A stretch of 44,232 bases of DNA from CAJXSD01 sp964633145 (GCA_964633145.1 CAZWFE010000018.1:1-44232), one strand, 5' to 3'. Counted from the first letter of the stretch, positions 1 to 8,529 are shown. The notes: generated by a model from the letters alone, not told the origin. Made by a program: numbers and translations.

Positions 1-104
1 GCCCAGCCGAGTTTCGCAACAAAGAGAGCAAAGGCTGAGATGTGATGTGGAAAGTGGCGGCGCAGGTGGTCGCCCAATGATTTTTCTAAATATCTTGTGT
101 TCAT
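1..104 (-). CDS. Start of a possible membrane protein (DUF817-like), cut by the window edge
   Basis: An open minus-strand frame runs from an ATG at 102-104 off the left edge, giving 34 residues that begin MNTRYLEKSLGDHLRR and pass into a hydrophobic stretch (ISAFALFVAKLGW). From memory, the pattern of a short charged start, then FALFV, K and a GW resembles the N-terminus of DUF817 integral membrane proteins found in Rhodobacterales. Too little is present to be sure. The start lies directly after the glyA terminator, and I see no Shine-Dalgarno sequence before it. Either expression depends on read-through or the true start lies further downstream. A plus-strand frame also stays open here, but its translation looks like no protein I know. 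Confidence 0.35.
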   Translation of the reverse strand, partial: MNTRYLEKSLGDHLRRHFPHHISAFALFVAKLGW

Positions 105-131
105 AATGAAAAGGCCCGCGAAACGCGGGCC
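105..131 (-). terminator. Rho-independent terminator of glyA
   Basis: A perfect 8-bp stem (GGCCCGCG at 113-120, CGCGGGCC at 124-131) closes an AAA loop. Read on the minus strand it is followed by TTTTCATT. It starts 11 bases after the glyA stop codon, so it fits as the end of the glyA transcript. Confidence 0.85.
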
Positions 132-141
132 TGATTGAAAA

Positions 142-1434
142 TTATAGGTTAGGATAGATGGGGAAGCGTGCGCAGAGGTTGGCCACTTCTGCTTTGACTT
201 TGGCTTCGACTTCGGCGTTGCCATCCTCGCCGTTGGCGGCCAAACCGTCGACCACTTCGATGATCCAGCGACCAATTTGACGGAATTCGTCCTGACCAAA
301 GCCGCGGGTTGTGCCCGCTGGTGATCCCAGACGGATGCCCGAGGTGATGGTTGGTTTTTCAGGGTCAAAGGGAACGCCGTTTTTGTTACATGTGATATGC
401 GCGCGGCCCAAGGCTTTCTCGGTTGCGTTGCCTTTGACGCCTTTGGGGCGTAGGTCAACCAGCAACAGGTGCGTATCTGTGCCGTGTGTGACGGTGTCCA
501 AGCCGCCCTTGATCAGTTCGTCGGACAGGGCCTGTGCGTTTGCGATGACCTGTTTCATGTAGTCTTTGAACGATGGCTGCAGCGCTTCGCCAAAGGCGAC
601 CGCTTTGGCGGCGATGACATGCATCAATGGGCCGCCCTGGATCCCTGGGAAAATGGCCGAGTTGCATTTTTTTGCAATCGCTTCGTCGTTGGTCAGGATC
701 ATACCGCCGCGTGGGCCACGCAGGGTTTTGTGGGTTGTTGTCGTTGCCACATGCGCATGTGGGAAGGGTGAGGGATACTCACCCGCAGCGACCAAGCCCG
801 CAAAGTGTGCCATATCCACCAACAGATAGGCCCCAACGCTATCCGCGATTTCGCGCATTTTGGCAAAATCAATCTTGCGTGGAATGGCGGATCCGCCGGC
901 AATAATCATTTTAGGCTGATGTTCGGCGGCCATGGCGGCGATTTGGTCGTAATCGATTTGGTTGTCTTGCTGACGCACGCCGTATTGAACAGCGTTGAAC
1001 CATTTGCCAGATTGGTTTGGTGCAGCACCGTGGGTCAGGTGGCCACCGGCATCCAGCGACATGCCCAAAATGGTGTCGCCTGGCTGTAGCAGCGCCTGAA
1101 ATACGCCTTGGTTTGCTTGGCTGCCAGAATTTGGTTGCACATTGGCAAAGCCACAGTTGAACAGTTTGCACGCGCGTTCGATGGCTAGGTTTTCTGCGAT
1201 ATCCACATATTGGCACCCACCATAGTAGCGACGTCCTGGATAACCTTCGGCATATTTGTTGGTCATAACACCGCCTTGGGCCTCCATCACGGCGGCAGAT
1301 ACGATGTTTTCCGATGCAATCAATTCGATTTCATCGCGCTGACGGCCCAATTCTTGGTCCATTGCCTTGGCAATTTCTGGGTCACGCGCTGCAAGTGTTT
1401 GTGTGAAAAAATCAGTTGTGGATGCGTTCGACAT
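142..1434 (-). CDS. glyA: Serine hydroxymethyltransferase
   Basis: This is a PLP enzyme that interconverts serine and glycine while moving a one-carbon unit to tetrahydrofolate, in the cytoplasm. The 430 residues match the usual family length. The PLP-binding lysine is K236 in the motif TTTTHKTLRGPRGG, and the upstream D207 and H210 of the VDMAH motif fit the cofactor pocket. The N-terminal block IELIASENIVS is also typical. The ATG at 1432-1434 is preceded by a GGAG about 7 bases upstream. The gene is transcribed away from nadK and ends in a clear hairpin terminator, so it is probably a single-gene transcript. Nothing odd was seen. Confidence 0.98.
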   Translation of the reverse strand: MSNASTTDFFTQTLAARDPEIAKAMDQELGRQRDEIELIASENIVSAAVMEAQGGVMTNKYAEGYPGRRYYGGCQYVDIAENLAIERACKLFNCGFANVQPNSGSQANQGVFQALLQPGDTILGMSLDAGGHLTHGAAPNQSGKWFNAVQYGVRQQDNQIDYDQIAAMAAEHQPKMIIAGGSAIPRKIDFAKMREIADSVGAYLLVDMAHFAGLVAAGEYPSPFPHAHVATTTTHKTLRGPRGGMILTNDEAIAKKCNSAIFPGIQGGPLMHVIAAKAVAFGEALQPSFKDYMKQVIANAQALSDELIKGGLDTVTHGTDTHLLLVDLRPKGVKGNATEKALGRAHITCNKNGVPFDPEKPTITSGIRLGSPAGTTRGFGQDEFRQIGRWIIEVVDGLAANGEDGNAEVEAKVKAEVANLCARFPIYPNL

Positions 1435-1601
1435 TCATAGCTCCGATATCCGAGGGTTGTTTGGACAATTTCCTATCGGAAACTTTGCGGGCTGGAAAGG
1501 TCTTATTGCGACAATGTGGTGAAAAGGCGCGGCATCTCTGGTACTTTGGTGAAACTTATGGTTCTTTTGGAAACAAAGCATTTATTTGGGAAACTGCGGA
1601 T

Positions 1602-2363
1602 ATGACGTTAAAAATTGGATTCGTCGCCAGTGACGCGCCCTTGGCCCAAGAGGCGTTGGACGTTTTGACGACCCGTTACGGGAATGTCCCTGTGGACCAA
1701 GCGGATGTAATCGTGGCTTTGGGCGGTGATGGGTTCATGCTGCAAACGCTGCACGCGACCCAAGATATTCCAACCCCTGTCTATGGCATGAACCGTGGGA
1801 CCGTTGGATTTTTGATGAATGCCTATGCTGTTGACGATCTGCCTGATCGCTTGGTGGGGGCGGAACGGACGCGGATCAATCCCCTGTCCATGTCGGCACA
1901 GACGATGGATGGCCAGACCCATCGCGCAATTGCTATAAATGAGGTATCACTGCTGCGCGCAGGTCCGCAGGCCGCAAAATTGCGGATTTCAGTAGATGGG
2001 CGCGAGCGTATGGATGAATTGGTATCGGATGGTGTTTTGCTAGCGACGCCCGCGGGATCGACGGCCTATAATTATTCGGCGCATGGACCTATTTTGCCGA
2101 TTGGTTCGGATGTGTTGGCCTTGACCGCGCTAAATGCATTTCGTCCTCGGCGCTGGCGCGGGGCATTGTTGCCAAAAACTGCGCGGGTGGTGTTTGACGT
2201 GATCGATCCCGACAAACGTCCCGTAATGGCAGATGCGGACAGTCAGTCGTTTCGAAATGTGGTCAGTGTTGAAATTAAATCCAATCCCGACATTCAACAT
2301 ACATTGCTGTTTGATCCCGGACATGGGCTTGAGGAACGGTTGATCGAAGAACAATTCGTATAA
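1602..2363 (+). CDS. nadK: NAD kinase
   Basis: This enzyme phosphorylates NAD to NADP using ATP. The product is 253 residues from the ATG at 1602 and begins MTLKIGFVAS. Family motifs are present: GGDG at residues 41-44, the INE motif (N113-E114), and TPAGSTAYNYSAHGP at about 149-163. The frame stays open upstream to 1416, but that extension has no family similarity and overlaps the start of glyA, so 1602 is preferred; the ribosome-binding site there (GCGGA) is weak. The gene runs divergently from glyA and convergently with prpE, and shares a bidirectional terminator with prpE. Confidence 0.95.
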   Translation: MTLKIGFVASDAPLAQEALDVLTTRYGNVPVDQADVIVALGGDGFMLQTLHATQDIPTPVYGMNRGTVGFLMNAYAVDDLPDRLVGAERTRINPLSMSAQTMDGQTHRAIAINEVSLLRAGPQAAKLRISVDGRERMDELVSDGVLLATPAGSTAYNYSAHGPILPIGSDVLALTALNAFRPRRWRGALLPKTARVVFDVIDPDKRPVMADADSQSFRNVVSVEIKSNPDIQHTLLFDPGHGLEERLIEEQFV

Positions 2364-2367
2364 CAAA

Positions 2368-2391
2368 AAGGCCCCCGAAATCGGGGGCCTT
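2368..2391. terminator. Bidirectional terminator between nadK and prpE
   Basis: A 10-bp perfect stem (AAGGCCCCCG at 2368-2377, CGGGGGCCTT at 2382-2391) carries a 4-base loop. The T-run is better on the minus strand (CCTTTTTGTTA), so it mainly serves prpE. It also lies 4 bases after the nadK stop codon. Confidence 0.85.
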
Positions 2392-2396
2392 GTGGT

Positions 2397-4286
2397 TTAT
2401 TTGGCGTAGCCAATGGTTTGCAACGCTTCGCGAATTTCATCCAAAATTACAGGATCGTCGATCGTGGCCGGCATTTTGAAATCTTGGGAATCGGCAATTT
2501 TGACCATGGTGGCCCGCAGGATTTTCCCCGACCGCGTTTTGGGCAAACGATTAACCACAACGGCCAACTTAAATGCCGCAACGGGCCCGATTTGATCGCG
2601 CATCATTTTTACGCATTCTTTGACGATGTCGTCATGCGGGCGGTTGACGCCAGTGGTTAGACACAAAAATCCGATAGGCAACTGCCCCTTTAATTCGTCC
2701 GATGCACCGATTACGGCGCATTCTGCAACATCGGGGTGGTTGGCCAAAACCTCCTCCATCGCGCCGGTGGACAGGCGGTGGCCTGCCACGTTGATCACGT
2801 CATCGGTGCGCGCCATGATGTATAGGTATCCATCCTCGTCGATCATGCCCGCATCGCCCGTTTCATAGTAGCCTGGGAATGTGTTCAGGTAGGATTTTTT
2901 GAACCGCTCTTCGGCATTCCACAGGGTGGGTAATGTTCCTGGGGGCAGGGGCAGTTTGACGGCAATCGCACCCAGCTCGCCGGGTTTCATGGGATTACCT
3001 GCCTCGTCCAACACCTGAATATCATAGCCCGGAATGGCGACCGATGGCGATCCCACTTTGATAGGCAGTTGTTCAATGCCCACAGGGTTTGCGGCGATGG
3101 AATATCCCGTTTCGGTTTGCCACCAATGATCGATCACAGGAACGCCCAACAGGTTTTGCGCCCAATAGATGGTATCGGGATCGGCGCGTTCACCGGCCAG
3201 ATACAGGGCGTTTAGACAGCTGATGTCATATTTTTGTTTGTATTCGCCCTTGGGGTCTTCGCGTTTGATGGCGCGAAACGCGGTGGGTGCGGTGAAAAAG
3301 CTGCGCACATTATGTTCGCTGATCACACGCCAGAATGTGCCTGCATCGGGGGTGCCCACGGGTTTGCCTTCGAAAACGATGGTGGTGTTGCCGTGGATCA
3401 AGGGGCCATAACAGATATAGCTGTGACCTACGACCCAACCCACATCGGATGCGGCCCAGAACACATCACCCGGATCGACGTTATAGATGTTTTTCATCGT
3501 CCAATTCAGGGCCACCAAATGCCCACCCGTTGGACGCACAACGCCCTTGGGCGCACCAGTTGTGCCCGATGTATACAGGATATAGGCGGGGTGATTGCCT
3601 TCGACTGCGATGCAGTCGGCAGGGGCGACGCCCTGTTGCACATCGTGCCAATCATAATCGCGCCCATCAATCAAATCGGCAACACATTCAGGGCGTTGGA
3701 AAATGAACACAGACTCAGGTTTGTGTTCTGACAGTTCAATCGCACCATCAATCAGCGGTTTATAGGCAACAACGCGGTTTGGTTCCAATCCGCAAGACGC
3801 CGCCAAAATCATTTTGGGCTGTGCATCGTCAATGCGCACGGCCAGTTCATTTGCCGCAAACCCGCCAAAGACAACCGAATGAATGGCCCCAATACGGGCG
3901 CAGGCCAGCATGGCGACCAAGGCTTCGGAAATCATGGGCATATAAACAATCACACGGTCGCCTTTGGTGATGCCTTTGGCGACCATTGCGCCGGCCAATT
4001 GCGCGACCTGTGCCTGTAATTCGGCATAGGTGGTGTTGGATTGGCGGCCTGTGATGGGGCTGTCATAAATGATGGCCACTTGATCTGCGCGACCGTTTTC
4101 AACATGGCGATCGACCGCGTTATAGCAGGTATTTACCATGCCATCGGTAAACCATTCATAAAGTGGGGCGTTGTCGGCGTTTAGGGCACGGGATGGGAAA
4201 CGTTCCCAATCAATGGCTTTAGCTGCCTCCATCCAGTATCCCTCAGGATCAGCCTGCCAGCGCTTATAAATGTCATGGTATCCCAT
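2397..4286 (-). CDS. prpE: Propionate-CoA ligase (propionyl-CoA synthetase)
   Basis: This is an AMP-forming acyl-CoA synthetase that activates propionate to propionyl-CoA. The 629 residues match the family. The phosphate-binding loop YTSGTTGAPKGV lies at about 238-249. The adenylate motif GYYETGDAG and the hinge DDVINVAGHRLSTGAMEE follow, and the C-terminal lysine K588 in PKTRSGK is the expected acetylation-sensitive catalytic residue. The N-terminal block (residues 1-50, with YEWFTDGMVNTCYNAVDRH) favours PrpE over acetyl-CoA synthetase. The ATG at 4284-4286 has an AGGAG about 8 bases upstream. A perfect palindrome just beyond that site may be an operator. No methylcitrate-cycle or propionyl-CoA carboxylase genes are nearby. 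Confidence 0.93.
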   Translation of the reverse strand: MGYHDIYKRWQADPEGYWMEAAKAIDWERFPSRALNADNAPLYEWFTDGMVNTCYNAVDRHVENGRADQVAIIYDSPITGRQSNTTYAELQAQVAQLAGAMVAKGITKGDRVIVYMPMISEALVAMLACARIGAIHSVVFGGFAANELAVRIDDAQPKMILAASCGLEPNRVVAYKPLIDGAIELSEHKPESVFIFQRPECVADLIDGRDYDWHDVQQGVAPADCIAVEGNHPAYILYTSGTTGAPKGVVRPTGGHLVALNWTMKNIYNVDPGDVFWAASDVGWVVGHSYICYGPLIHGNTTIVFEGKPVGTPDAGTFWRVISEHNVRSFFTAPTAFRAIKREDPKGEYKQKYDISCLNALYLAGERADPDTIYWAQNLLGVPVIDHWWQTETGYSIAANPVGIEQLPIKVGSPSVAIPGYDIQVLDEAGNPMKPGELGAIAVKLPLPPGTLPTLWNAEERFKKSYLNTFPGYYETGDAGMIDEDGYLYIMARTDDVINVAGHRLSTGAMEEVLANHPDVAECAVIGASDELKGQLPIGFLCLTTGVNRPHDDIVKECVKMMRDQIGPVAAFKLAVVVNRLPKTRSGKILRATMVKIADSQDFKMPATIDDPVILDEIREALQTIGYAK

Positions 4287-4301
4287 GGCTCAACTCCTCT
4301 G

Positions 4302-4315
4302 TATGCAATTGCATA
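4302..4315. promoter_or_regulatory. Perfect palindrome upstream of prpE, candidate operator
   Basis: TATGCAATTGCATA is a 14-bp perfect palindrome centred about 22 bases before the prpE start codon and immediately upstream of its Shine-Dalgarno site. A bound protein there could block transcription or elongation. The half-site TATGCAA recurs, as an inverted repeat with a 3-base spacer, at 27806-27822. The cognate regulator is unknown. Confidence 0.4.
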
Positions 4316-4419
4316 TTGTTAAAGCGCGATTTGCGCCCGTTTGGCAAGTGCCAAGCCTGCGCTTCCTTGACGCGGTTAGGGCTAACATATCCGTAGGGTG
4401 TGAAATATCGAAACCGTTT

Positions 4420-5766
4420 TTAGGCGCGATAGTATGATACTTGGTCGCGACCGTTGTCTTTGGCTTGGTACAGCGCGCGATCGGCCCAAATCAGCAAATC
4501 GCGTTCTGTGGTGCCATAGGTGAAAATAGGCGCGCCATAGTCCATCAGGCTGATGCCGATGCTAATCGTGATGCCGCGTGCTGTGCCATCTATGGGAATT
4601 TTACGCACACGATCACACAGACGTTGCGCCAAATTTTGCGCATCGCGCGCCTTAAGGTCAGGCAATATCACAACGAATTCTTCGCCACCGATGCGCGCGA
4701 CCATATCCGATGCACGCACGGTTGATTGCAGTGTATTGGCCACAGCGACCAACACCTGATCGCCCACAAAATGCCCATGCGAATCGTTGAATTGCTTGAA
4801 ATGATCGATGTCTATCATCAGTGCGGCAATGCTGGATCCCTTGCTTTGGGCCATTGAACAGACGTCATCCAAATGCCCCATGGCATAACGGCGGTTGAAC
4901 AGACCTGTGAGCGGATCGGTGATCGCGGCACTTAGCCCTAGTTGGTTCGACTGGCGCAGGGCATCATTAATTTTTTGCGATTGATGGTGCAGATCGATAC
5001 GGTATAAAATTTCATCTGGTTTACTGTCCCAATCAAACAGATCATCGGCGCCCATGTCCAACAATTGCGCAGCATTGGTGCGGCTGTCGCAATCGCACCA
5101 ACATAAAATCGCCGCATAGCGCGAATTGGGATGGGCCCGCAGATCCAGCACCAAATTTGTCATAAGTGTTGCGCTGTTTTTGTCATAGCATAAAACAACA
5201 ACGGATATGGGCTGACGTGTCAGTTTTGATCGTAATTGATCTAGGCTTTGGTGGACAAAACGGAAATTACCGTTTTGAAATCCATTTGATTTGAAAAATG
5301 TGGGCAAAATTGCGCCCGATGTTACGACGTGGACAGGGGATTGGGACACAAACCCTTGGGCTGGATCGTTAAACCCGATTGCGCGATTGAGGTTGGCGCG
5401 ACGGTCCAATTCGCGGTGTGCTGTGTGGCGTCGGATCAGGCCCCGCACACGCGCCAAAAATTCAGTCTGCAACAGTGGGCTGGGCAGAACATCCCGTGCC
5501 AAACTGCCCAACACTGCGCTGGGCGATCCATCAAAGCCACGATCCAACACTGCCAAACAGGGCAGTCCAGGGTTTTTGAAATCAGCCCCTAGGACATCAA
5601 TGTCGCCGATGCGTTGAACGACCACAACCACACAATCGAACAGATGCAGATCGCCCATGTAATCGAACCCCTGTTCGCAGACATCGAATAACGCGTCACA
5701 TAGGCGCTGGGCCAATGTGGTGCGGGTGTCCGTTGCGGGTCCGATCAACAGAACTTTACCTGACAC
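4420..5766 (-). CDS. PleD-like diguanylate cyclase with a degenerate receiver domain
   Basis: A C-terminal GGDEF domain (about residues 280-445) should make c-di-GMP from two GTP. The catalytic motif is GGEEF at 360-364, and an intact RxxD inhibition site (RASD, 351-354) lies five residues before it. Two N-terminal segments (about 1-115 and 143-260) have the layout of PleD's receiver pair. The first lacks the phosphorylation residues: the usual VDD pair reads IGP (8-10) and the expected phosphoacceptor aspartate reads V49. The second also shows no clear acceptor. The GTG at 5764-5766 is chosen because VSGKVLLI aligns with the usual PleD start and an AAAGG lies about 10 bases upstream. An open extension to 5910 would overlap the divergent DUF3572 gene. 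Confidence 0.85.
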   Translation of the reverse strand: MSGKVLLIGPATDTRTTLAQRLCDALFDVCEQGFDYMGDLHLFDCVVVVVQRIGDIDVLGADFKNPGLPCLAVLDRGFDGSPSAVLGSLARDVLPSPLLQTEFLARVRGLIRRHTAHRELDRRANLNRAIGFNDPAQGFVSQSPVHVVTSGAILPTFFKSNGFQNGNFRFVHQSLDQLRSKLTRQPISVVVLCYDKNSATLMTNLVLDLRAHPNSRYAAILCWCDCDSRTNAAQLLDMGADDLFDWDSKPDEILYRIDLHHQSQKINDALRQSNQLGLSAAITDPLTGLFNRRYAMGHLDDVCSMAQSKGSSIAALMIDIDHFKQFNDSHGHFVGDQVLVAVANTLQSTVRASDMVARIGGEEFVVILPDLKARDAQNLAQRLCDRVRKIPIDGTARGITISIGISLMDYGAPIFTYGTTERDLLIWADRALYQAKDNGRDQVSYYRA

Positions 5767-5847
5767 GATAAAATTGCCTTTACATATTGCAAGTTTTTCT
5801 AAAATTGACTCAATTGCGTTAACAAATCCTTTCCAAAGGTTACGAAC

Positions 5848-6129
5848 ATGATGACAAAAGATAACGCCGAGACATTCGCCCTGAACGCTTTGGCGTGGAT
5901 TATGGGCCAAGATGATATGGTGGGTGTGTTCTTGGGGTCCACCGGCGCTAGTATTGATGATTTAAAAAACAATGCCGCAAACCCAGAGTTTTTAGGCGCT
6001 GTTTTGGATTTTGTGTTGATGGATGACGCTTGGGTGATACAGTTGTCCCAAGACATGGGCACCCCTGCAGATCACGTCATGCAGGCACGCGCCGTTTTAC
6101 CCGGTGGACAGACTATGCATTGGACCTGA
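5848..6129 (+). CDS. DUF3572 family protein
   Basis: A 93-residue protein beginning MMTKDNAETFALNALAW. It has the conserved pattern of DUF3572: a first helix with ALxALAW, a central FLGSTGAS-IDDL, and a final FVLMDDAWVIQ segment. It is probably cytoplasmic and has no assigned function. An AAAGG 8 bases before the ATG supports the start, although the second ATG (5851) is also possible. It is transcribed divergently from the PleD-like cyclase, sharing about 80 bases of control region; from memory, this pairing recurs in Rhodobacterales. Confidence 0.85.
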   Translation: MMTKDNAETFALNALAWIMGQDDMVGVFLGSTGASIDDLKNNAANPEFLGAVLDFVLMDDAWVIQLSQDMGTPADHVMQARAVLPGGQTMHWT

Positions 6130-6163
6130 CCAAAGGTCGCACAGATTTAACAGGGGGGTAGCG

Positions 6164-6856
6164 ATGCAGTTGCAGGGATTTTTATTCGACAAAGATGGCA
6201 CGCTGTTTGATTACAACATCGCATGGAACGCGTGGGCCATGGATGTTTTGGGTCAGCTTGGCAACAATGACGCAGCCGTCATGGCCCGTTTGGCGAATGC
6301 AATCGAATTTGATCTGGACCAACAGCGGTTTTTCCCCACATCCCCCGTCATAGCAGGCACCAACCACGAGGCCTGCGCGTTATTCGCCGCCCAACTGCCG
6401 CATTTAGATTTCGACCACATCGACGATATTTTGACCCAAGCCGCCTTTCGCGCACCCCAGTCCGAGGTTGTGACATTGGTGGACCTGATGGCCACTCTGC
6501 GCACCGCAGGCCTGAAAACTGGGGTGGTTACAAATGACACCGAACAGGGTGCGCATGTGCATTTGTCCCAAGTGGGCGCGGTGGACAGTTTTGATTTTAT
6601 TGCAGGCTTTGACAGTGGCTTTGGTGCGAAACCTGAACCAGGGCCGCTTTTGGCCTTTGCCAAACATGTGGGGTTGGACCCTGCGCGGGTTGCCATGGTG
6701 GGTGACAGTTTGCATGATCTGACCGCCGGGCGCCGTGCAGGGATGTATTGCATCGGTGTTCTAACGGGTATGGCCACGCGTGATGACCTGTCGGGGCATG
6801 CAGATTTGATTCTGGATCATATCGGTGAAATTCCGCAACATTTTGGTATTTCCTAG
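6164..6856 (+). CDS. HAD-family phosphatase, phosphoglycolate phosphatase type
   Basis: A 230-residue haloacid dehalogenase-like hydrolase. Motif I is FDKDGTLFD, with the nucleophile D9 and the acid D11. Motif II is VVTNDTE with its threonine. The motif III lysine is in GAKPEPGPL, and motif IV is MVGDSLHDL. An insert between motifs I and II forms a helical cap, as in the Gph group. The usual substrates are phosphoglycolate or similar small phosphate esters, but the sequence alone does not fix the substrate. The ATG at 6164 follows an AGGGGGG run, and the product starts at the family's normal position. It lies 34 bases after the DUF3572 gene and is probably co-transcribed with it. Confidence 0.88.
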   Translation: MQLQGFLFDKDGTLFDYNIAWNAWAMDVLGQLGNNDAAVMARLANAIEFDLDQQRFFPTSPVIAGTNHEACALFAAQLPHLDFDHIDDILTQAAFRAPQSEVVTLVDLMATLRTAGLKTGVVTNDTEQGAHVHLSQVGAVDSFDFIAGFDSGFGAKPEPGPLLAFAKHVGLDPARVAMVGDSLHDLTAGRRAGMYCIGVLTGMATRDDLSGHADLILDHIGEIPQHFGIS

Positions 6857-6969
6857 GATAACTTTCAAAAACCGACAGATTGCGTCGGAAATCGACAGGA
6901 TCGCGGGCACGTGTGCTGATTTTTTGAACCTGTGCAAACACGTTGTGCAGATCAATAAGGAGATCACAG

Positions 6970-8529
6970 ATGACCCAAGCTACATCCAAAAGACGCCGCA
7001 GTGGTGGCCGCGCTGGAAATTCGTCCCGCCGGGGTGGTGCTGTGATCCAGCAGATGCCATGGCACCTGCCAGTGAACCGCGATCGTCCAATTGAACCCCT
7101 AACGCCCGAAGGTGTTCAGGCTGTTCATAATGCCGCAATGGATATTTTGGAAAACATCGGCATTGAATTTCTAAATCACGAAGCGCGTGATATTATGAAA
7201 CAGGCCGGCTGCACCGTTGACGGCGAAAACGTGCGGATGGGTCGTGATTTTGTGATGGAAATGGTGGCCAAGGCGCCATCACAATTCGATATCACACCCC
7301 GCAATCCTGACCGTAAAATCACCATTGGTGGCAATCATATTTTGTTTGGCAACGTATCTTCGCCGCCCAATTACTGGGATATACAAACAGGCCGCAAGGT
7401 GCCCGGAACTCGCGAAATGTGCGCCAATTTCCTAAAGCTAACGCAGTATTTTAACTGTATTCATTTTGCAGGTGGCTATCCGGTTGAACCCGTCGATGTG
7501 CACGCAAGCGTGCGCCATTTGGATGTGTTGTATGATAAACTGACCCTGACAGATAAGGTGCCTCATGCCTATAGCTTGGGTGCTGAGCGGGTCGAAGATG
7601 TCATGGAAATGGTCCGGATCGCAGGGGGCTTTACCCATGATGAATTCGACGCAGGCCCCAAGATGTATACCAACATTAATTCAACATCGCCCTTGAAACA
7701 TGATATTCCTATGTTGGATGGCTGGATGCGGCTTGCGCGGCGCAATCAGGGTTTGATTGTAACGCCCTTTACACTGGCGGGGGCCATGGCGCCTGTGACC
7801 ATGGCAGGTGCCGTTGCGCAATCACTGGCCGAAGGGCTTAGCGCCGTTGCATTGGCCCAGTGGATCAATCCAGGTGTTGCCTGTGCCATTGGAACATTTA
7901 CATCAAATGTTGATATGAAATCGGGCGCACCCGCCTTTGGCACACCGGAATACATGCGTGCGACACAGATGACGGGGCAACTGGCGCGCTTTTATGATCT
8001 GCCCATGCGCTCATCTGGGGTTTGCGCGGCGAATGTGCCCGATGGTCAGGCGATGTGGGAAACGTCAAACAGCCTGTGGGCATCGGTGCAGTCAGGCACA
8101 AATATGGTCTATCACGCGGCCGGCTGGCTAGAAGGTGGATTGATCGCAAGCCCAGAAAAATTCATTATGGATTGCGAAGTAATTCAGCAAATTCAACGAT
8201 ATATGGATCCACAACTATGGGCGACCACACCCGATGATCTGGCCGTTGACACGATCAAAGAGGTGGGGCCGAACGGACATTTCTTTGGCACGCAGCATAC
8301 TCAGGACCGGTACACGACAGCGTTTTATCAGCCATTCTTATCGGATTGGAAAAATTACGAAGCATGGGAGGTCGCAGGTGCCGTTTGGACGCCAGAACGC
8401 GCACATGGTCTATACAAACAAATCATTGAAGAATTCGAAGCCCCCCCAATGGACGAAGCCATTAAACAAGAATTGGCCGAATTCGTTGAACGCCGCAAAT
8501 CCGAAGGCGGCGCGCCAACCGATTTTTAA
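6970..8529 (+). CDS. MttB-family (trimethylamine methyltransferase-like) protein, non-pyrrolysine
   Basis: A 519-residue member of the MttB superfamily, whose members move a methyl group from quaternary or tertiary amines to a corrinoid protein. After a basic, glycine-rich leader (SKRRRSGGRAGNSSRRGG) comes the typical segment PLTPEGVQAVHNAAMDILE, and the TIM-barrel region runs to about residue 470. The frame contains no in-frame amber codon, so pyrrolysine is not used. Characterised non-pyrrolysine members act on glycine betaine and related compounds, but the substrate here is unknown. No corrinoid protein, reductive activator or methyltetrahydrofolate transferase gene is nearby. The ATG at 6970 has AAGGAG about 7 bases upstream, and the frame extends a further nine codons without need. 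Confidence 0.88.
   Translation: MTQATSKRRRSGGRAGNSSRRGGAVIQQMPWHLPVNRDRPIEPLTPEGVQAVHNAAMDILENIGIEFLNHEARDIMKQAGCTVDGENVRMGRDFVMEMVAKAPSQFDITPRNPDRKITIGGNHILFGNVSSPPNYWDIQTGRKVPGTREMCANFLKLTQYFNCIHFAGGYPVEPVDVHASVRHLDVLYDKLTLTDKVPHAYSLGAERVEDVMEMVRIAGGFTHDEFDAGPKMYTNINSTSPLKHDIPMLDGWMRLARRNQGLIVTPFTLAGAMAPVTMAGAVAQSLAEGLSAVALAQWINPGVACAIGTFTSNVDMKSGAPAFGTPEYMRATQMTGQLARFYDLPMRSSGVCAANVPDGQAMWETSNSLWASVQSGTNMVYHAAGWLEGGLIASPEKFIMDCEVIQQIQRYMDPQLWATTPDDLAVDTIKEVGPNGHFFGTQHTQDRYTTAFYQPFLSDWKNYEAWEVAGAVWTPERAHGLYKQIIEEFEAPPMDEAIKQELAEFVERRKSEGGAPTDF

Noticed and set aside
1416..1601. N-terminal extension of nadK
   Set aside because: It overlaps the glyA start and control region and shows no similarity to the family; the normal NadK start is at 1602.
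1435..1601. Glycine or other riboswitch upstream of glyA
   Set aside because: I could not find paired conserved motifs or a following terminator in this 167-base region; it seems to be an ordinary divergent control region.
3234..3731. 165-codon open frame opposite prpE
   Set aside because: It is antisense to a strongly conserved enzyme core and has no family resemblance.
5767..5910. N-terminal extension of the PleD-like cyclase
   Set aside because: It would overlap the divergent DUF3572 gene, and its translation resembles no receiver-domain start; the GTG at 5766 fits.
6872..6888. Inverted repeat CCGAC-N7-GTCGG upstream of the MttB-family gene
   Set aside because: The arms are only 5 bases, common by chance, and no promoter elements are clearly aligned with it.
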